The notes below the pieces were generated by a model, which ran no database searches, was not told the DNA's origin, and saw only the letters and a list, made by a program, of their open reading frames with translations. The translations under genes were made by a program, and so were the position numbers. Of a stretch of DNA of 64,000 nucleotides, positions 10,891 to 24,477 are shown piece after piece (within the stretch, counting starts at the first letter, position 1; every line of letters starts with the position of its first letter). Origin of the DNA: Hippophae tibetana (lineage: Eukaryota; Streptophyta; Magnoliopsida; Rosales; Elaeagnaceae); the NCBI GenBank assembly GCA_037013495.1, contig CM072811.1, positions 39,633,452 through 39,697,451 on the forward strand. The letters are read 5' to 3'.

Positions 10891-11239
10891 GAATCTCGTA
10901 TAACTTTTATGAGATTCTTGTTAAGATCCGTGCATTCTATTTCGAAAAGAAGTTGTCAAAACTATTTTAGTTGTTTCATCACAAGAAAGCGAGCAATGGA
11001 CTAATCCATACTCCCGTGGAAGAAACAAAACCAAACCTGGAAATAAATATACATACATATATATATTAAAAGAAAAAATATTTTCTACTCTCCCATCACT
11101 TTCCTCTTGTACTAGCCAACCAAACAGAAAACACATAGAAAAGGGAATCACCTTGAAGAACACAGCAAACAAACAAACAAAAACAAGAAAAACAGAAATG
11201 TAAGAACCAGAAGGCTATAATCAAATAATACAGGCATAC

Positions 11240-11509
11240 CAGGTAAATTTTGCTCCCTTCACAACCAAATCTGAGCAACTCCTTAGCCGATTGCAGAGCT
11301 TTCTTAAAAGCCAACAAAGCTTTCATAGTCTCATCCGACAAAACCTCTCTACAGTCCCTAATCTCTTCGAACATTGGAGTCAACAGCTTTAATCTCCTGG
11401 CTAAATTACAATACTCCTTCTTAACCGTACATCTGTATTCCGAGATTGATGCAATTTCTCCCACAACTTCGATCAGGCTCTGCAACAGCACTCCTTTATC
11501 TTCCTCCAT
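11240..11509 (-). pseudogene. U-box E3 ligase (PUB13/14 type) first exon, orphan
   Basis: The minus strand opens with ATG at 11,509 (M-E-E-D-K-G-V) and runs 90 codons to G-S-K-I-Y-L, ending exactly at a GTATGC donor at 11,239. The sequence, with C-N-L-A-R-R-L-K-L-L, P-M-F-E-E-I-R-D and A-K-E-L-L-R-F-G, is the N-terminal UND-type region of plant U-box/ARM-repeat ubiquitin ligases of the PUB13/14 group, and the split after K-I-Y-L is where that family's first intron lies. The full protein should continue for about 550 residues with a U-box and armadillo repeats, but I find no later exon in the 11.2 kb downstream, which holds only intron-like and retroelement sequence. Either intron 1 is huge or, more likely, this is a truncated gene. 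The open frame beyond the donor is intron read-through. Confidence 0.75.
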
Positions 11510-11829
11510 GGATTCACAGATCTCTCGAACACTAGCACAAAGATCTTTTATGGATAATTAGCTTCAGCTAAATTTCTCGGAGGTTGGAGAAAAAGGATTT
11601 AGACGTCTTCATGAGAGAGTTTAGCTGAGGGAGAAGAGATAGACATTGGAAGAATTTGACAGAGGCCGTTTGGTGGCACGCTTAAGACATAGGAATTAAC
11701 TCGAGCGGCCCAGCCAGGCTTAGTTCTTAGCAGCCGTTTACTCGGACTGAGATTTAAAAGGGATTAAGCAACTCGGCTTAGCTTGGAATTAGGTGAGTTG
11801 ATACTCGACGTTGTAAACTTGTAATATAT
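11510..11829 (-). promoter_or_regulatory. 5' flank of the U-box exon
   Basis: These 320 bp are clearly less AT-rich than the DNA beyond 11,830 and contain no open frame of note. They occupy the place of the 5' UTR and promoter of the U-box-type exon on the minus strand. No clear TATA box was seen. Confidence 0.35.
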
Positions 11830-12387
11830 ACTTAAACTAGCAACAATACCCGTGCTGAAAATTTTCATCTATTTTTATTAATAAAATTATATAATATTAA
11901 AATTATATAAGTTAATATGTTGTTAAAAAAATTCTAATTTAAATATTTATACACAATAAAAATTAAATTAACTATAATAATCAAATGATATTGATTATTA
12001 GTATATTTTCTCAAAATCATATCAAAATATTAAAATATAATTTTATGACATTTAAATATACAAAGAATAAAAAGCCCAAATATTTTTTATAAAAAAATAT
12101 CTAATTATAAAATAGAAAATAATTTAAAAATTATATAAAATAATATCCCTTAAATTTTATATCAATAAAAATAACTATAATAGTATTGAATAGTTAAATT
12201 AGGTAAAAGATAAAATTAAATAAATCTAAATGACTAAAATTTAATTTAAACAATATCTAAATAACAACTTTTAATGTTAAATATTTGAGTTGATTGTTAT
12301 TTAGTAAAAATATACTTTAATTCACACTTTTTTATTTTTATAAGGTTGAAATATACAAGGGTGTATACATACATGCATATATATATT

Positions 12388-12690
12388 CTACATTTTGTTA
12401 TTCTTATTATTTTTATTTTTATTTAGTCACTTTATTTTTTAATTTTCATATTTTAATACATTACTTCTTTTTATAATTTTTTTTAATTTTCACATAATAT
12501 TTAATATAAAATTTAAGATTAATTTAAAATTAGTTTAAAAATTATAAAATAAGGAGAACAAAGTATTAAAATTAAAAAATAAGGGACTAAATTTTAGAGA
12601 AAAATAAAGTGATCAAAATATGAATATTAAAAAGTAAATCTAACAAATCATAAAAAAATAAGAGGATCAAAGTATAAAATATAAAAATAT
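12388..12690. repeat. AT-rich foldback, possible MITE
   Basis: The stretch around TTTAGTCACTTTATTTTTTA (12,423-12,500) is repeated in inverted form at about 12,540-12,615 with roughly 80 percent match by eye, and a further 60-bp partial copy lies outside it. The arms meet near 12,520. No clean terminal repeat or target duplication could be fixed, so MITE identity is tentative. Confidence 0.3.
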
Positions 12691-13319
12691 ATATATAGAT
12701 ACTATTTGAGTTATTTCAAATGAATTTTTTATTTAAATTTTTTTTTTAAATAATAAATGATAGGCGTTATACATTAAAGTGAGCATTTTTGTGCTTCATA
12801 CTCAATTATCGAGTTTTATAATAAATTGTATTTTTCTTTGTAAAATCACAAATTACATTTATTATATTAATTATCATATTATCAAATCTTGAAATGAATA
12901 ATTTTATTTACCTTAATAGCATAAAACGTTAGATTAAACCAAAAGAGCAATTAAATCATATTCATTAAAAAAATATTAATTATTCATTTATGCCATATGT
13001 TTTATTCCATTAGTTTAAACAAAAATAATTATATTTAAATAATTTTTTAAATAACTACATTATTCGAGCAGGCTTGAATCCAAAATTTTTAGATGATCTA
13101 ATAAGTTTTATGCCATTATTTGTTAGCAAAATATTACCATTCAATATGCTAAATAAGATTTGATATATAAAAGATAAATTAAATTATTTTATTTTATTTT
13201 TTAAATAATATTAAAAATGAAAAAAAAATATAATATAACAATAGAAAGTATAATTAATATTATTTTTGAAATAAAAATTGTGAGAGGTTATAAAAAATGA
13301 GATGTTACTCTTAAAAACG

Positions 13320-13532
13320 TTTAGGCTAATTAGTTCATGAAGATTTTTTTTTTGTTTGCTAAACAACTAATTAATTGAACATTAAAGGAAAAAAATTCAT
13401 AAAAAATTTGAAATTATGAACTATTATTATTATTGAAATAAAAAATATATAATTATTAAAATTTAAAAGGGTTTGGGCCAATTAAATCTTGAAGATATTT
13501 TTTTCTCAACAAATAATTAATTGAACATTTAA
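13320..13532. repeat. imperfect direct repeat (about 60 bp units)
   Basis: A unit containing AATTAGTTCATGAAGAT ... CTAATTAATTGAACATTAA (13,326-13,385) recurs as AATTAAATCTTGAAGAT ... ATAATTAATTGAACATTTAA at 13,480-13,532. No coding meaning is apparent. Confidence 0.5.
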
Positions 13533-16500
13533 GTCATTAACATTTTGTTCTATAAATGGAAAAGGAGATTAATAGTTATGCACAATACTTTTTAAAAGTA
13601 ATTCATTCATTGACATGTTAAAATAGGTTGCCATTTATTTAGACTAATTAAATATGATTTATTGGCCATAAAAATACCGATCATAAAGATTAACTAGCAT
13701 ATTGGAACGTGATTTGCACGTGTAAACTATTAAAGAATTTAAATTATGAAAGAATTAAAAGTACATAATCAAATAAAAATTCAATAACATTAGTGTATGC
13801 AATTGAGATTTTTGATGATTTCTATGTAATTTTAAAATTCGAGGTATTTTATTAGTATTTTTAAATACTTTACAAAAATTTAAGTCTACTTAATTGTATT
13901 CTATAAAAATCTTTAAAATTTTAAATATATTCAAAATATCATTAATTTTAAAAATTTACTATTTTTATGGACTCTGATAGACTTTTTAATTAAAATTATA
14001 TGAAAAAATCATTAAAGTTTATTTATTTAAAAGTCTATTAAGATTGTTATGAATTACACCAAATTCCTAAGTTAATTTTAATTTATAATACATAAAATTG
14101 AGGTTTATGAATTGGATTTATAATTACAAGAATATATTTGATTGAAATTTGAGAAAATTTTGAAAGATATTAAATAACATTTAAATTTAAAATGTATTAA
14201 GTTAAGAAGTAAACACTACATATACATCATTTAAATATTATTACATTAATATATTTAGATAACTATAACAACTTTCATTTATCAAGTAATATACATTCAT
14301 TACAATTGTGAAAATATTACATAATAATAGAATTGAACACTATTAGCTTAAGACATGAAAAGCACAAACATATAAATATCATAGTGGAATCAAAACAATA
14401 AAAAATTATATTTTAACATGAAATTAATGTCTAAGATGTATGATAAGTGTTCACTATTCATAGAAAGAAGCTTAATAATAAATGATAAGATGACTAATTT
14501 CAGCATTTATTATGCATGAATTTATAGTTGGTAGAAAGAACTTTTTTCTCTTGCTTGTTGGCCGAATATATATATTTTTTTCATTGGCAAGAGATTATGT
14601 ATTCAAATATATAACCATGTAATGTATTCACTTACGAAGATTATAGTTAAATTAAGAATAATAATATTTTCATAATAACAAATACTATAACTAGAGCAAA
14701 CTTTTTATGTTTAGAATATTTTAATGATAAATTGTTTTGTAAACTTTTAAATTGCTATCATCTTTTTGAATTATTATTTTGAGTTTATTGTAGTAATAAA
14801 TCCTTACATTTTACAAATTTATATTTTTTTTTCAAAAAAAATTGCAAAAGACCCTCAATAATAGATTTTAATTCCTTAATCTAAACGACACAATCTTTTC
14901 TTTTTTTCCTTTTTTTCATTATGTTTTTAGAATAATTTCTCTATTTTTTTTTCCTTAATCAATCATATCTAATAAAAATTAATTATAAAAGATTGTATAA
15001 ATATTAACTTCTTTAAATAGTATTTAGGCTTTAAATCACAAAAAATTGGAGTTTAATTAAATGATTTTTTTTAAGTTTTGACAATGTAATGTCTACATGA
15101 TGAGTTCATAAACTTAATTAATAAATATGGAATGATATTATGAGTTTAAAAATACTAAAGTTTAATGATTTGTATGGATAAATAAAAAAGATTATTTAGT
15201 TTAAAAATATAAATTATTTATAGATTAATATAATTAATCTTATTTACTTCCTCTCTCTTTTTTACATTCTTTTCCTAACATTTGAAAGATGCCGGATTTT
15301 TCTTAAACTAATAAACTATTTTTCTTGATCCAAATTAGAGAATGATTTTATGAATAGATTTTGATTCAAAAGATAATTTATTATAAATCTTGATGACATC
15401 CTTAAATGTGACTGGATTTGTGATTTATGTTATTTTCTTACTGAAATATAATGCTCTTTGTATTGATATAAACTACTCTAAGTGAATTATAATAAAATAC
15501 CATATATCTTGTAATTTTATCTATAAAAAATATTATTGCAATTTCTCTGGTAGCTTTATCTAGTAAATATTTGACTTGTTATAGCAACAACTACGTACTA
15601 TAGAATTACTTTTACATACCTACCAAAAACAATCTTTAACATTAATATTAACTTGTAAGGATAAACTTTAATAACCGTTGTTTGTTCACTTGTTGATTCT
15701 CTAGCTAGTACTGATGAAGATCGACAATACAGCGTCTTCTACAATTGTAATATTTAGCAATTAATTAGCTATTATGGAAAAGATTAATGAACCAAAATAG
15801 TAAATAGCTCAGATCCTTTATTGGGCTAATTTCCTACTTGGTTTTACATGCCTTTTTCATTTCAACATATTTTTTTATTTTACTTAATCTAACGACAATA
15901 AAAAATTAAGAAGAAAAACAAATCAACAAATCATACAAAGAAATCACAAAAATGGAAACACCATGTAGTAGTATTTTAATGTATAGAGTCTAAAACAAAA
16001 CAATTGGATGAATGGAGCAAAATAATTTGTGATATATTAATTAATAACACATATAAATTTTAACATTCATCACTCATTCCCTAATCAAAATTATTTATAT
16101 GTGATACTCTTATTATTAAAATAATCCTCAATTAAAACAAAAAATTAAAAAAAGTAACAAGTTGAAAGCGAACTATTCAAAAAAGACTGCAAACTTTGAA
16201 ATATTCTTGTATCGTTTGGTTGCCCTTTTTTTCTTTATAAATATTTAATTGTTGTTAGATTAGAACAATTAAGATGAAAAAGGCAAGTAAGTCAAGTAAG
16301 AAATTAGCATATAATGGAGGAATCATGTCCAATAGTAAAATAAGCGTGTATACACCTTAAGAATAGTAAAATCTTAGTGAGGAGAGAAAAAATAGAATAA
16401 ACAAAAAACTAGTTTGAAGTTTGTATATGTTAAGGTAAAATCTAAATGGATATCTAATATAATTGATGGGATTGGATTAATAGTTATAATATATTATTTT

Positions 16501-16819
16501 AATATTTTACACTAGTATATATTAATAATTGAGATTTAAAGATGTTATTTTATTTCTAATTTTCGTTATAAATCTTATCTCAAATGTTGATAAAAAATAA
16601 GTAATTCAATTTGTTTGCCAAATAATCATTGACAAATTCGTTGACAATTGTTTAGAAAGCTCATCATCTTTTTAGTATTTGAGATTAATTAGAAGAAGTT
16701 AAAAGAAAAAATAATTGGGTGCCCCTTTATCTTTGTACATGACACTTACAAAGTATTATTTCTTCATATAATGAAGTTTAAAAATAGGGAGGCTTTTGGA
16801 TTTTGGGATATTGCCGTTA

Positions 16820-16875
16820 GGAATTAAATATTATTTGCTAACGCATAGGAATTAAATATTATTTACTAACTTTAT
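16820..16875. repeat. 28-bp tandem duplication
   Basis: The unit GGAATTAAATATTATTTGCT plus eight bases (16,820-16,847) is followed immediately by a near copy with G to A at one site. A looser direct repeat of the surrounding TATAATGARGTTTAAAA ... GCTTTTGG block occurs at about 16,765 and 16,925. Confidence 0.55.
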
Positions 16876-19800
16876 GAATTAATTGAGAATAAAAAGAAAG
16901 GGAATTACAATCTAAAACAAAATTATATAATGAGGTTTAAAAGAGAAGCTTTGGCTTTTGGTTGTTGCATATGCTGTTTTATTATTTGCTAAGTTTAGGA
17001 ATAAGAAGATGAGGAGCTACAATCTAAAATAAATTGTAAAAAAAAAAATGAATAGAAACATTAATTAAAATTTTATACAAACAACTCTCCGTTTATGTGA
17101 GGATTCAAGACAAATTGAATTTTCTATTAATATTATAGGTATAATTATAAAAATAAAAATTATTAACATTTATTGCAGTATTATCATTTTAAAGCATTCA
17201 TTTAATATAAGTATTAACCGTTAATTTTTACATGCAATAAATTTTTAAGTTTACATTGTTTTAAACAATGGTGAATTATAAAAAAAGTAGGATTAAATTG
17301 GTCATTTACTTTTTAAAAGCTCAACTCTTAGTAGGTATAGATAGAAAAAAATATATTCATTTGAATTCATATTATCAAACTATTATCATATTAGTCTTGT
17401 AGTTCATTTAAAAAAACATAATTTAAAGATGGTTAATTTTATCTTTATAAAAATATTTATTATTTTATTCATTTTATCATTTTTTTTATCTATAATATGA
17501 AAACATTTTATATACCAATAACAATCACTACCAATCTTCACGATCATTTTTCTTCCTTTCCTTAATACCATTTTACTCATTTGTTGGTCAACTAAATTTT
17601 ATTATTTACTATAAAACAATTCAAAATTGTATTTTTTTTATTAAAGTTGTAGTTAGGTCATCCTAATTAATTTGAAGCACCATTTTTCCCCTTAATCATT
17701 ACTACTACTATTTCATTCTCTCTTATCTCACTAATCTCTTTATTATTTTGACTATTTTATATTCGATCAAGCTTAAAATGAGAGTGACTTTAATCGATTA
17801 TAAAATAGTAGAAAAAAGATAACAAATTAAAAAGATCGAAAGAAATAAGTGAAAATATTGAGGGCATAGATGATGCATCAAATGAGTTAATAATAGTCTA
17901 ATTTTGGTTTCAATTAAAATTATATTATTAGAGAAAATATACTTCAAAAATAATAAAAAATATATATAAATAAAACTAAGGTTATAATTGTTTAATAATG
18001 ATATTTCATATCTAATTTTGCTTGATTCTACCACCATAAAGTAATAAATAAATAAATAAATAACCGTGCACATATATATTATAGTATAATTGCTCATATA
18101 GTTAGCATGGCTCTAGAGAAAATACTCAATTTTATCTAAAAAATAATTTGTTACCTTCATAATTTAAAAGGAAAAAAAGCTAATTTTCAATCGTGTCACA
18201 ATAGACACGGTAGAATGTTTCATTAATTATTAGTTACTTGTATCATTCTTTTACAAAATAATAATATAAATTTTTTAAAATTTATAATTTTATCATTAAA
18301 ACAATATTATACATTATTTGATATTGAGTACACTGTCTAATTAAATATCGTTAAACGGTCATTTTAATTTGTTTAATATTAAACGAGGTTTGATTTAACA
18401 TTATTTAATATTTATAAAGTGTTAATTTTATTGTTATAAGTTTTAAGATTTTTTTTTAATTTCTCTAATATAATTTTGTATCCATTCAAAAATAGAACAT
18501 TATTTACCGATTTTGTCTAACTTGGTTTCAATAAAAAAATTCAAACAGTCCAAAGTGAAACTTCATAGATGAAATTAGTCCAAAAAAAAATAGAACGATA
18601 GGAAAATGAGTCAAATATTAAAGGGATAAGTGCATAACAAATCCCTTCATAAATATAATTTTAATTTCTTTTAAATGCTAAATATATGTTTATAATAATA
18701 TTATAAATATATGATTTTTAGAGTGTTAAAAACAAAATCAGTTCAATAAAAACTAAAGATATATAAAATTGATTGATGACAGAATCAGTACAATTAAAAA
18801 TATTAGAACCAAACTTGTTCAATTAAATAGTTGGGATTAAATTCACCTTTCAAACTACATCCATTCCATTTGTTTAGAACTTTATATTAATATAACTCAT
18901 TAAAACTATTTAGAAATTGAAAATTTATTTTGAATAAATTATTTTTAATGGAGATGTGAAAGTTTTTTATTTATTTATTATTTTAATTTTTTTTCTTGGT
19001 TGGGAGGTTGGACACATATTGCCTAATAATATTATCTCGGGATGAATGTCAATTCAATTACTTATACCAAAAATATATTTGAATATGTTAATTATTAGAT
19101 AGGTTAGTAACTCTTTAGAAAGAGTTAAAGAAATATATATGAAATATTTAGCTCAAATTTTCAAAATATAATTAATATGTTTTAAAAAAATAACGAAAAT
19201 AAATATTTAAAAACTAATTTAAAAAATGAAAATTTTATGGTTTAAAATAATAAGTAAATAAATATTAAAAATATATGATCGAGGATATTGGTTGTAAGAT
19301 TATGGAATAGATGTGGTTACTAATAAAAAAATATTTTTTTACAAAATTCAAATTTTATCTTTAAAAATTTAGTTGATTAATTTTAATAACTCTTTTAAAA
19401 AATAGATTTATACTATCTCATTTAATAACTAACGAATTAAAATATATTTTTATTAAAGATAATTTTTTTTATTATAATTTATTCATTATCTTGCATTAAG
19501 AGTTAATAGTTAATGATATATCATGTTGATATTAAAAGGTAAAGAAAAATACACATTTTTTTTTTCTCATTATATACTTCTCTCCTCCCTCTCATGTCGA
19601 TATATTGGATTGTACACCATATGAACTTGGTCTAGCCAATCAATTAATAATTTCTGTTTTGGACAAATCTGACCTGTCTTATCTCAATTCGGATTCACAC
19701 ATTTTTCACTTAGAATATAATTAGTAGTGTTTTAAGACATTTTTGTCGCTTAAGCCATTTTCATATAAGACACACAATAATAAGACCAAGCAATATTTGG

Positions 19801-22800
19801 TAGTATATACACCTATATTTTGCTTAAATTATTATTTTACTATATATTTTGCTTAGTGCGCGTGGACAAGTCCAACTAGACTACTATATTATGGTAAAGA
19901 AATGCATGTGCAATGATTTTTATAACATTGACTGCAACCAGCTATTGTTAATAATTTTGTTTGTATTAACGTTGCAGGCATGTTCCAGACTTCTAGTATG
20001 CATGAATGCACAGAAGAGTAAAGTGATAAAATATATCTTTTGTCGGGATCATATATTTGATAATATTACATTCATATTTCAATGTTAATTCTTATAAAAA
20101 ATCTTTAAATGTTTATGATGTAAAATAATAATGTTTCCGAGTACTAGTAATGGAGTTTAGTGGTGTGATGCTTTACCTTCTAGCAAAAGTGGAGGTGAAA
20201 AGATGGAAGAATTTGGACCGGGGAAAAAAATTAATTTTATTTTGAAGAAATATTAACTACATGGGAATCATTAGAATTTAGTTATGTTTTGAATTTTGAT
20301 ATTTATAAAATATAGATAATTATGATTGTTATTATCTAAGATATTTTTAGTTATATTTAAAATAATTATATTTATCATTTAAATTATAGGTAGATTATTT
20401 GGTATTTATTTTTATAGGTACTAGCATTATACTTTTATACTTTTATTATTAGACTTGAATTATTGTATAAAATGTAACTTCTCCCTTTATCTCTCTACTT
20501 TCTCCCCTCAATTTTATTTTTCTCTTACATACTTCCATTTTGCATCAATTTGATATGAGAGTTAGGTTAATTTTTTTTCTTAAACAAAATTATCATAAAT
20601 CTATTAATGTTTACCAAAAGCCAATTCTAAAAAAGAAAAAGAAAAATAGATCGTCCAAAAGTTCATTGATAAAAAAATACCAAGTCTCATCTGTTGAAAA
20701 AAGAAGAAGATGAGTTTTCAGATTGGTTTTTCGTCGAGTCTAAGAAACAAACTTTATTCATTAGTCATATTATTCATACATACTGTTTGCATCTACTTGC
20801 TCTTGGCCTCTAGCCACCGCTTTTGTCAGTCAACATAGATATTGTTTAGTCGTGTATTTGGTTCAATTTTTCCAACAATAATTTTGGCATTTTTCTCCAA
20901 TAGTTTAATATGTTGGACTATGATTGATGTTTATTGACACGATATACAATCCGTAAATATAATGACTAATATAAACTACTATCAATATAATTTTTAAGAA
21001 TATTATTTAGATAATAAAAAATTATAAAAATCGAAAATGATAATCTTTAATCCTTTAATTTCTTAACATGTAAATTATTAATTTTTTTTTAATATAATCA
21101 TCAATTAATTATATGATCACTTGAATTTAACGTAGCATGAAATCCATTCTTATAACTTTCTTAAGTAAATTATATACCATAATAATTAACCTAATTAAAA
21201 TAGTATATCAATTAGATTGCATATTACTTATTAAATTCATCAATATAAATCACACAAATAAAAACTATACATCTTCGCCTAGAAACTATACATGTTATTT
21301 AATCAAGAAATTAAATAAATTAAATGATTCTTTCAAATACATTTAATTATCTCTATAGATCAATTAATGGCCAAACAATTAATAGTATAAAAATAAGATT
21401 AAAGAATATAATTTAATTGTAATAATAATTAGGGTAAAATATTAGATCATCAAATGTAGAAAATTGGGTTCACAATACCCCTAAATTAATAAATTAGTTA
21501 GACATAATTATGTTATTAAATATCATATTTTTTATAAAAAAAACAATAAAATTGATAAAGAAAGGAAAAGAAGGAGAGATATACACAATCTCTTAATTTG
21601 TAACACTAATATTCTCTTGAATCCTTCACAAAATTGTGTTTTCTTTAATCTTTTCTTGAATTTTTTCTATTTCTCTCTTCTTCGCATCTAATAGGGTTTT
21701 CTAATTCTTAATTTTGTGTTATTTGTGATCCTCCTATGGTGTTTTAAATAGGCTAAAATTGATCCTAATTAGATTAGAATTCATATTTCTTTAATCCAAA
21801 GGTTGAGATTGAAAGTTGAAATTCAATTTAAGGTTGGCATATTAAAATCCTTACTACTCAATCGATCAAGCCTAATCTCGATTGACTGAATGATGAGCTC
21901 TTGATCAATCTATTCTCTTGTCGATTAATCTACTCTGATGATCCTATATTTGTCCTAATTTTTGCCTGTTTTTGATCTGTTTGATATTATTTCACCTAAA
22001 TTGTTATATTAAACATAAATTAAATGTGTTTATGATATTTAAGTAAAAACAAGACAAATAAGTAGTTTAAAAGTGGCCAAATAACTCTAGTTTCATAGAG
22101 TTATCACATCCTTAATTTAATTCTTTGCTTACCATCAAACAAAGCCAAATCTGACCAACTACAGTGATATGGACAGCATATTCATAAATATATATCTATT
22201 AATGCATGCATGTTCAACAAAAACTATCATCTTCAAAAGTCGTACAATTCTGTGACAGGGAAGTTCACATATTCATCAATCAATGTTCCATTAATAGAAT
22301 TATATGTAAGATTTTTGATTAATTGATTCGTGTGTCATGTATTGCATAAGATGTCATCCAATGCATTCATGAATTCAACTTATATGAGCATATTAATCAA
22401 CAAAGTCTTACAACAAGTTTCATAGGTCTATTGTTCATACCCCTCTCTATTTATGTAAATATGCACTTAACTAAAGATCAATAGGGCTTTCTATGCTTTT
22501 AATGTAAGACTTAGGTGATGGTAGATATTTATAGTTAGGCTTTTTTACACCTTAGATATCTCTATAATCATGCAATATTTTACTTTAATTGAGCTTTCAT
22601 TTGATATTTTTGTGCATACTATCTTACCATTATTTTTAATTTTATTCTTTTTTGTTTAGAGGGGTAATTATGAGTTTTTTTTTAAGATGCAAAGAAGTAG
22701 GGTGTATTACATTTTACCTTGTTCTATAGCATAACACATGATTGCATTTTCATATGATCTAAAGGTATAAAAGTAAACGTAATGCTTATTGGTTAGGCTA

Positions 22801-23064
22801 AAAATGTAGTTTAAAGATATGAATTTTTCTTAGTTAGGCTTAAAAGGGTGACTAAGGATATAAACAATTGTTAGCTTGAAAGGCTTAATCGACCCAATAG
22901 AGGTCTAAATCATTTATCAAGCAAAATAATATTTAGGATTTTTCCTCAAAGGATGATTCAATAGGTTATAAAACATGGTAGACCTCATCATCTTAATAAG
23001 AACACCAAAATCAGTCATGAATGTGTGCCTATATGTGTAGAACACTACTACAAAAATGAGTATT

Positions 23065-23130
23065 TAAGTCGCTGTGTAAAGTCAGTTTTTGGGAAAAAAC
23101 TGACTTATAATGAATTTAAAGTCAGTTCGG
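23065..23130. repeat. left subterminal hairpin repeats of the CACTA element
   Basis: Three copies of an AAAGTCAGTT/AACTGACTT word lie here; the first two face each other across TTTTGGGAAAA and form a short hairpin. Matching words in the opposite orientation sit near the right end (26,607-26,680). Such subterminal motifs are the usual binding sites of the CACTA TNPA protein. Confidence 0.6.
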
Positions 23131-23135
23131 TGTAG

Positions 23136-23643
23136 AACCGACGCTATCCACGTTGGACATAGCGTCGGTTGACGTGGAGAACCGATGCTATCCACGTAGA
23201 TAGCGTCGGTTCGCCACGTCAACTGACGCTACGTCACATGGATAGCGTTGGTTCACCTCGTCAACCGACGCTACGTCACATGGATAGCGTCGGTTCGCCA
23301 CGTCAATCGATGCTACATCATGTGGATAGTGTCGGTTCGCATACGTCAAGTGGATAGCGTCAGTTCGCCCCGTCAACCGACGCTACGTCACGTGGATAAC
23401 ATCGGTTCGCCCCGTCAACCGATGCTACATCACGTGGATAGCGTTGGTTGACGTGTAGAACTGATGCTACGTCACGTGAATAGCGTCGGTTGACGTGGAG
23501 AATCGACGCTACACCACGTGGATAGCGTCGGTTGACGTGGAGAACCGACGCTATCCACATGATGTAGCATCAGTTAACGTGGCGAACCGACGCTATCTAT
23601 GTGGATAGCATCGGTTCTCCACGTCAACCGATGCTATCCACCT
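23136..23643. repeat. GC-rich palindromic subterminal repeat field
   Basis: About 500 bp are built from repeats of a roughly 42-bp motif centred on GATAGCGTCGGTT and its complement AACCGACGCTATC, alternating with CACGTCAACC/GGTTGACGTGG. Many units can pair with their neighbours through CCACGTGG-type palindromes. The area is far more GC- and CpG-rich than the rest of the window. Open frames of 62-67 codons on both strands are artefacts of the repeat. Diverged units carry CG to CA/TG changes typical of methylated cytosine decay. Confidence 0.85.
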
Positions 23644-23870
23644 AATATATCCAAATTCGGGTCATTTTTTACGCAGAACCCAATTTTCTTCCTCTCTCTC
23701 CTCCATTTTCTCCCAAAATCTACACCGTGCACCCCCTTCTTTCTAAATTTCCAGCCACCTCTGACCACAATTTGTAACGTCGTTTTGTAAGTTATATTCT
23801 TCTTCTCACATTATCTTTCAGTTCTACTATTTTTTTGAGCAAAATATTAAAAAAAATTATACCTATTTTC

Positions 23871-24210
23871 TATATAAATTCTTGATTTAGGTATGTTTTT
23901 TATTTTGTTTGTTATGTTTGACTTATTTTACGTGGAAATAATATCTAAAATGTTGTGGTTTTGATGGTTTATATATATTTACTGTGCGTGGATAAATTTA
24001 TTTATATATTATAAATAATTATATTTTATTAAGTAGAATTTTGAAGCTTATTATTCAGTTTGTTTTATATTTTGTATAAATTTTGATTTAGGTATGTTTT
24101 TTATTTTGCTTGTTATTATGTTTGACTTATTTTATATGGAAATAATATCTGAAATGTTGTGGGTTTACTATGCGTGGAAAAATTTATTTATATATGTATA
24201 ATTAATATTA
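23871..24210. repeat. direct duplication in the CACTA 5' leader
   Basis: A block of about 135 bp beginning TATAAATTCTTGATTTAGG near 23,874 and running through GGAAATAATATCTAAAATG to GCGTGGATAAATTTATTTA recurs at about 24,075-24,200 with a few changes, at a spacing near 200 bp. It precedes the gene's start codon and contains no open frame; it probably belongs to the leader or a 5' intron. Confidence 0.7.
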
Positions 24211-24477
24211 CTTTTTAATTATGATATAGTAACATGCTTAGAAATTAGAATCAACCAAAACGCGTGATTGGTTTTTATATATTCATGCTAACATGTTGCT
24301 TATTTTTTAATTTGTATAGAAATGGTTTTGTAAAATGATTAAAATGATAATTGTTTTACATTATGTATGTTTTGATATATATTCTAATAATTAGGAAATT
24401 TATATATAATAATACTTGAAATATATTCATTGTATACATAAATAAGTAATATGTTTAATTAATGTCATTAATAGAAA

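Larger units (their letters stand above)
11830..22860. other. AT-rich gene desert
   Basis: About 11 kb with no supportable gene, RNA gene or retroelement domain. The few open frames (17,798-18,097, 19,849-20,088, 21,137-21,346) have low-complexity Ile/Leu/Tyr/Asn-rich composition expected from AT-rich DNA. Local structure consists of small imperfect repeats listed separately, a short TCGATCGA-like patch at 21,855-21,925 and an (AAAT)n run at 18,043-18,063. Confidence 0.7.

Noticed and set aside
17798..18097. 99-codon minus-strand frame, hydrophobic
   Set aside because: Ile/Leu/Tyr/Phe composition is what AT-rich random DNA gives; no domain, no promoter, no splice support.
18180..18215. Short inverted repeat GTGTC...GACAC
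   Set aside because: The stem is only five to six bases in a very AT-rich area, as expected by chance.
19849..20088. 79-codon plus-strand frame with several cysteines
   Set aside because: No secretion signal at the start and no recognisable cysteine spacing; likely chance.
23169..23560. Overlapping 62-67-codon frames on both strands with repeated D-S-V-G-S-P-R-Q or N-R-R-Y-P-like peptides
   Set aside because: They are translations of the CACTA subterminal repeat; no start context, no partner exon, and equal openness on both strands.
23136..23643. Regularly spaced repeats that could suggest a CRISPR array
   Set aside because: This is plant DNA; the spacers are themselves repeats, the units vary in orientation, and the block sits inside a CACTA terminus.
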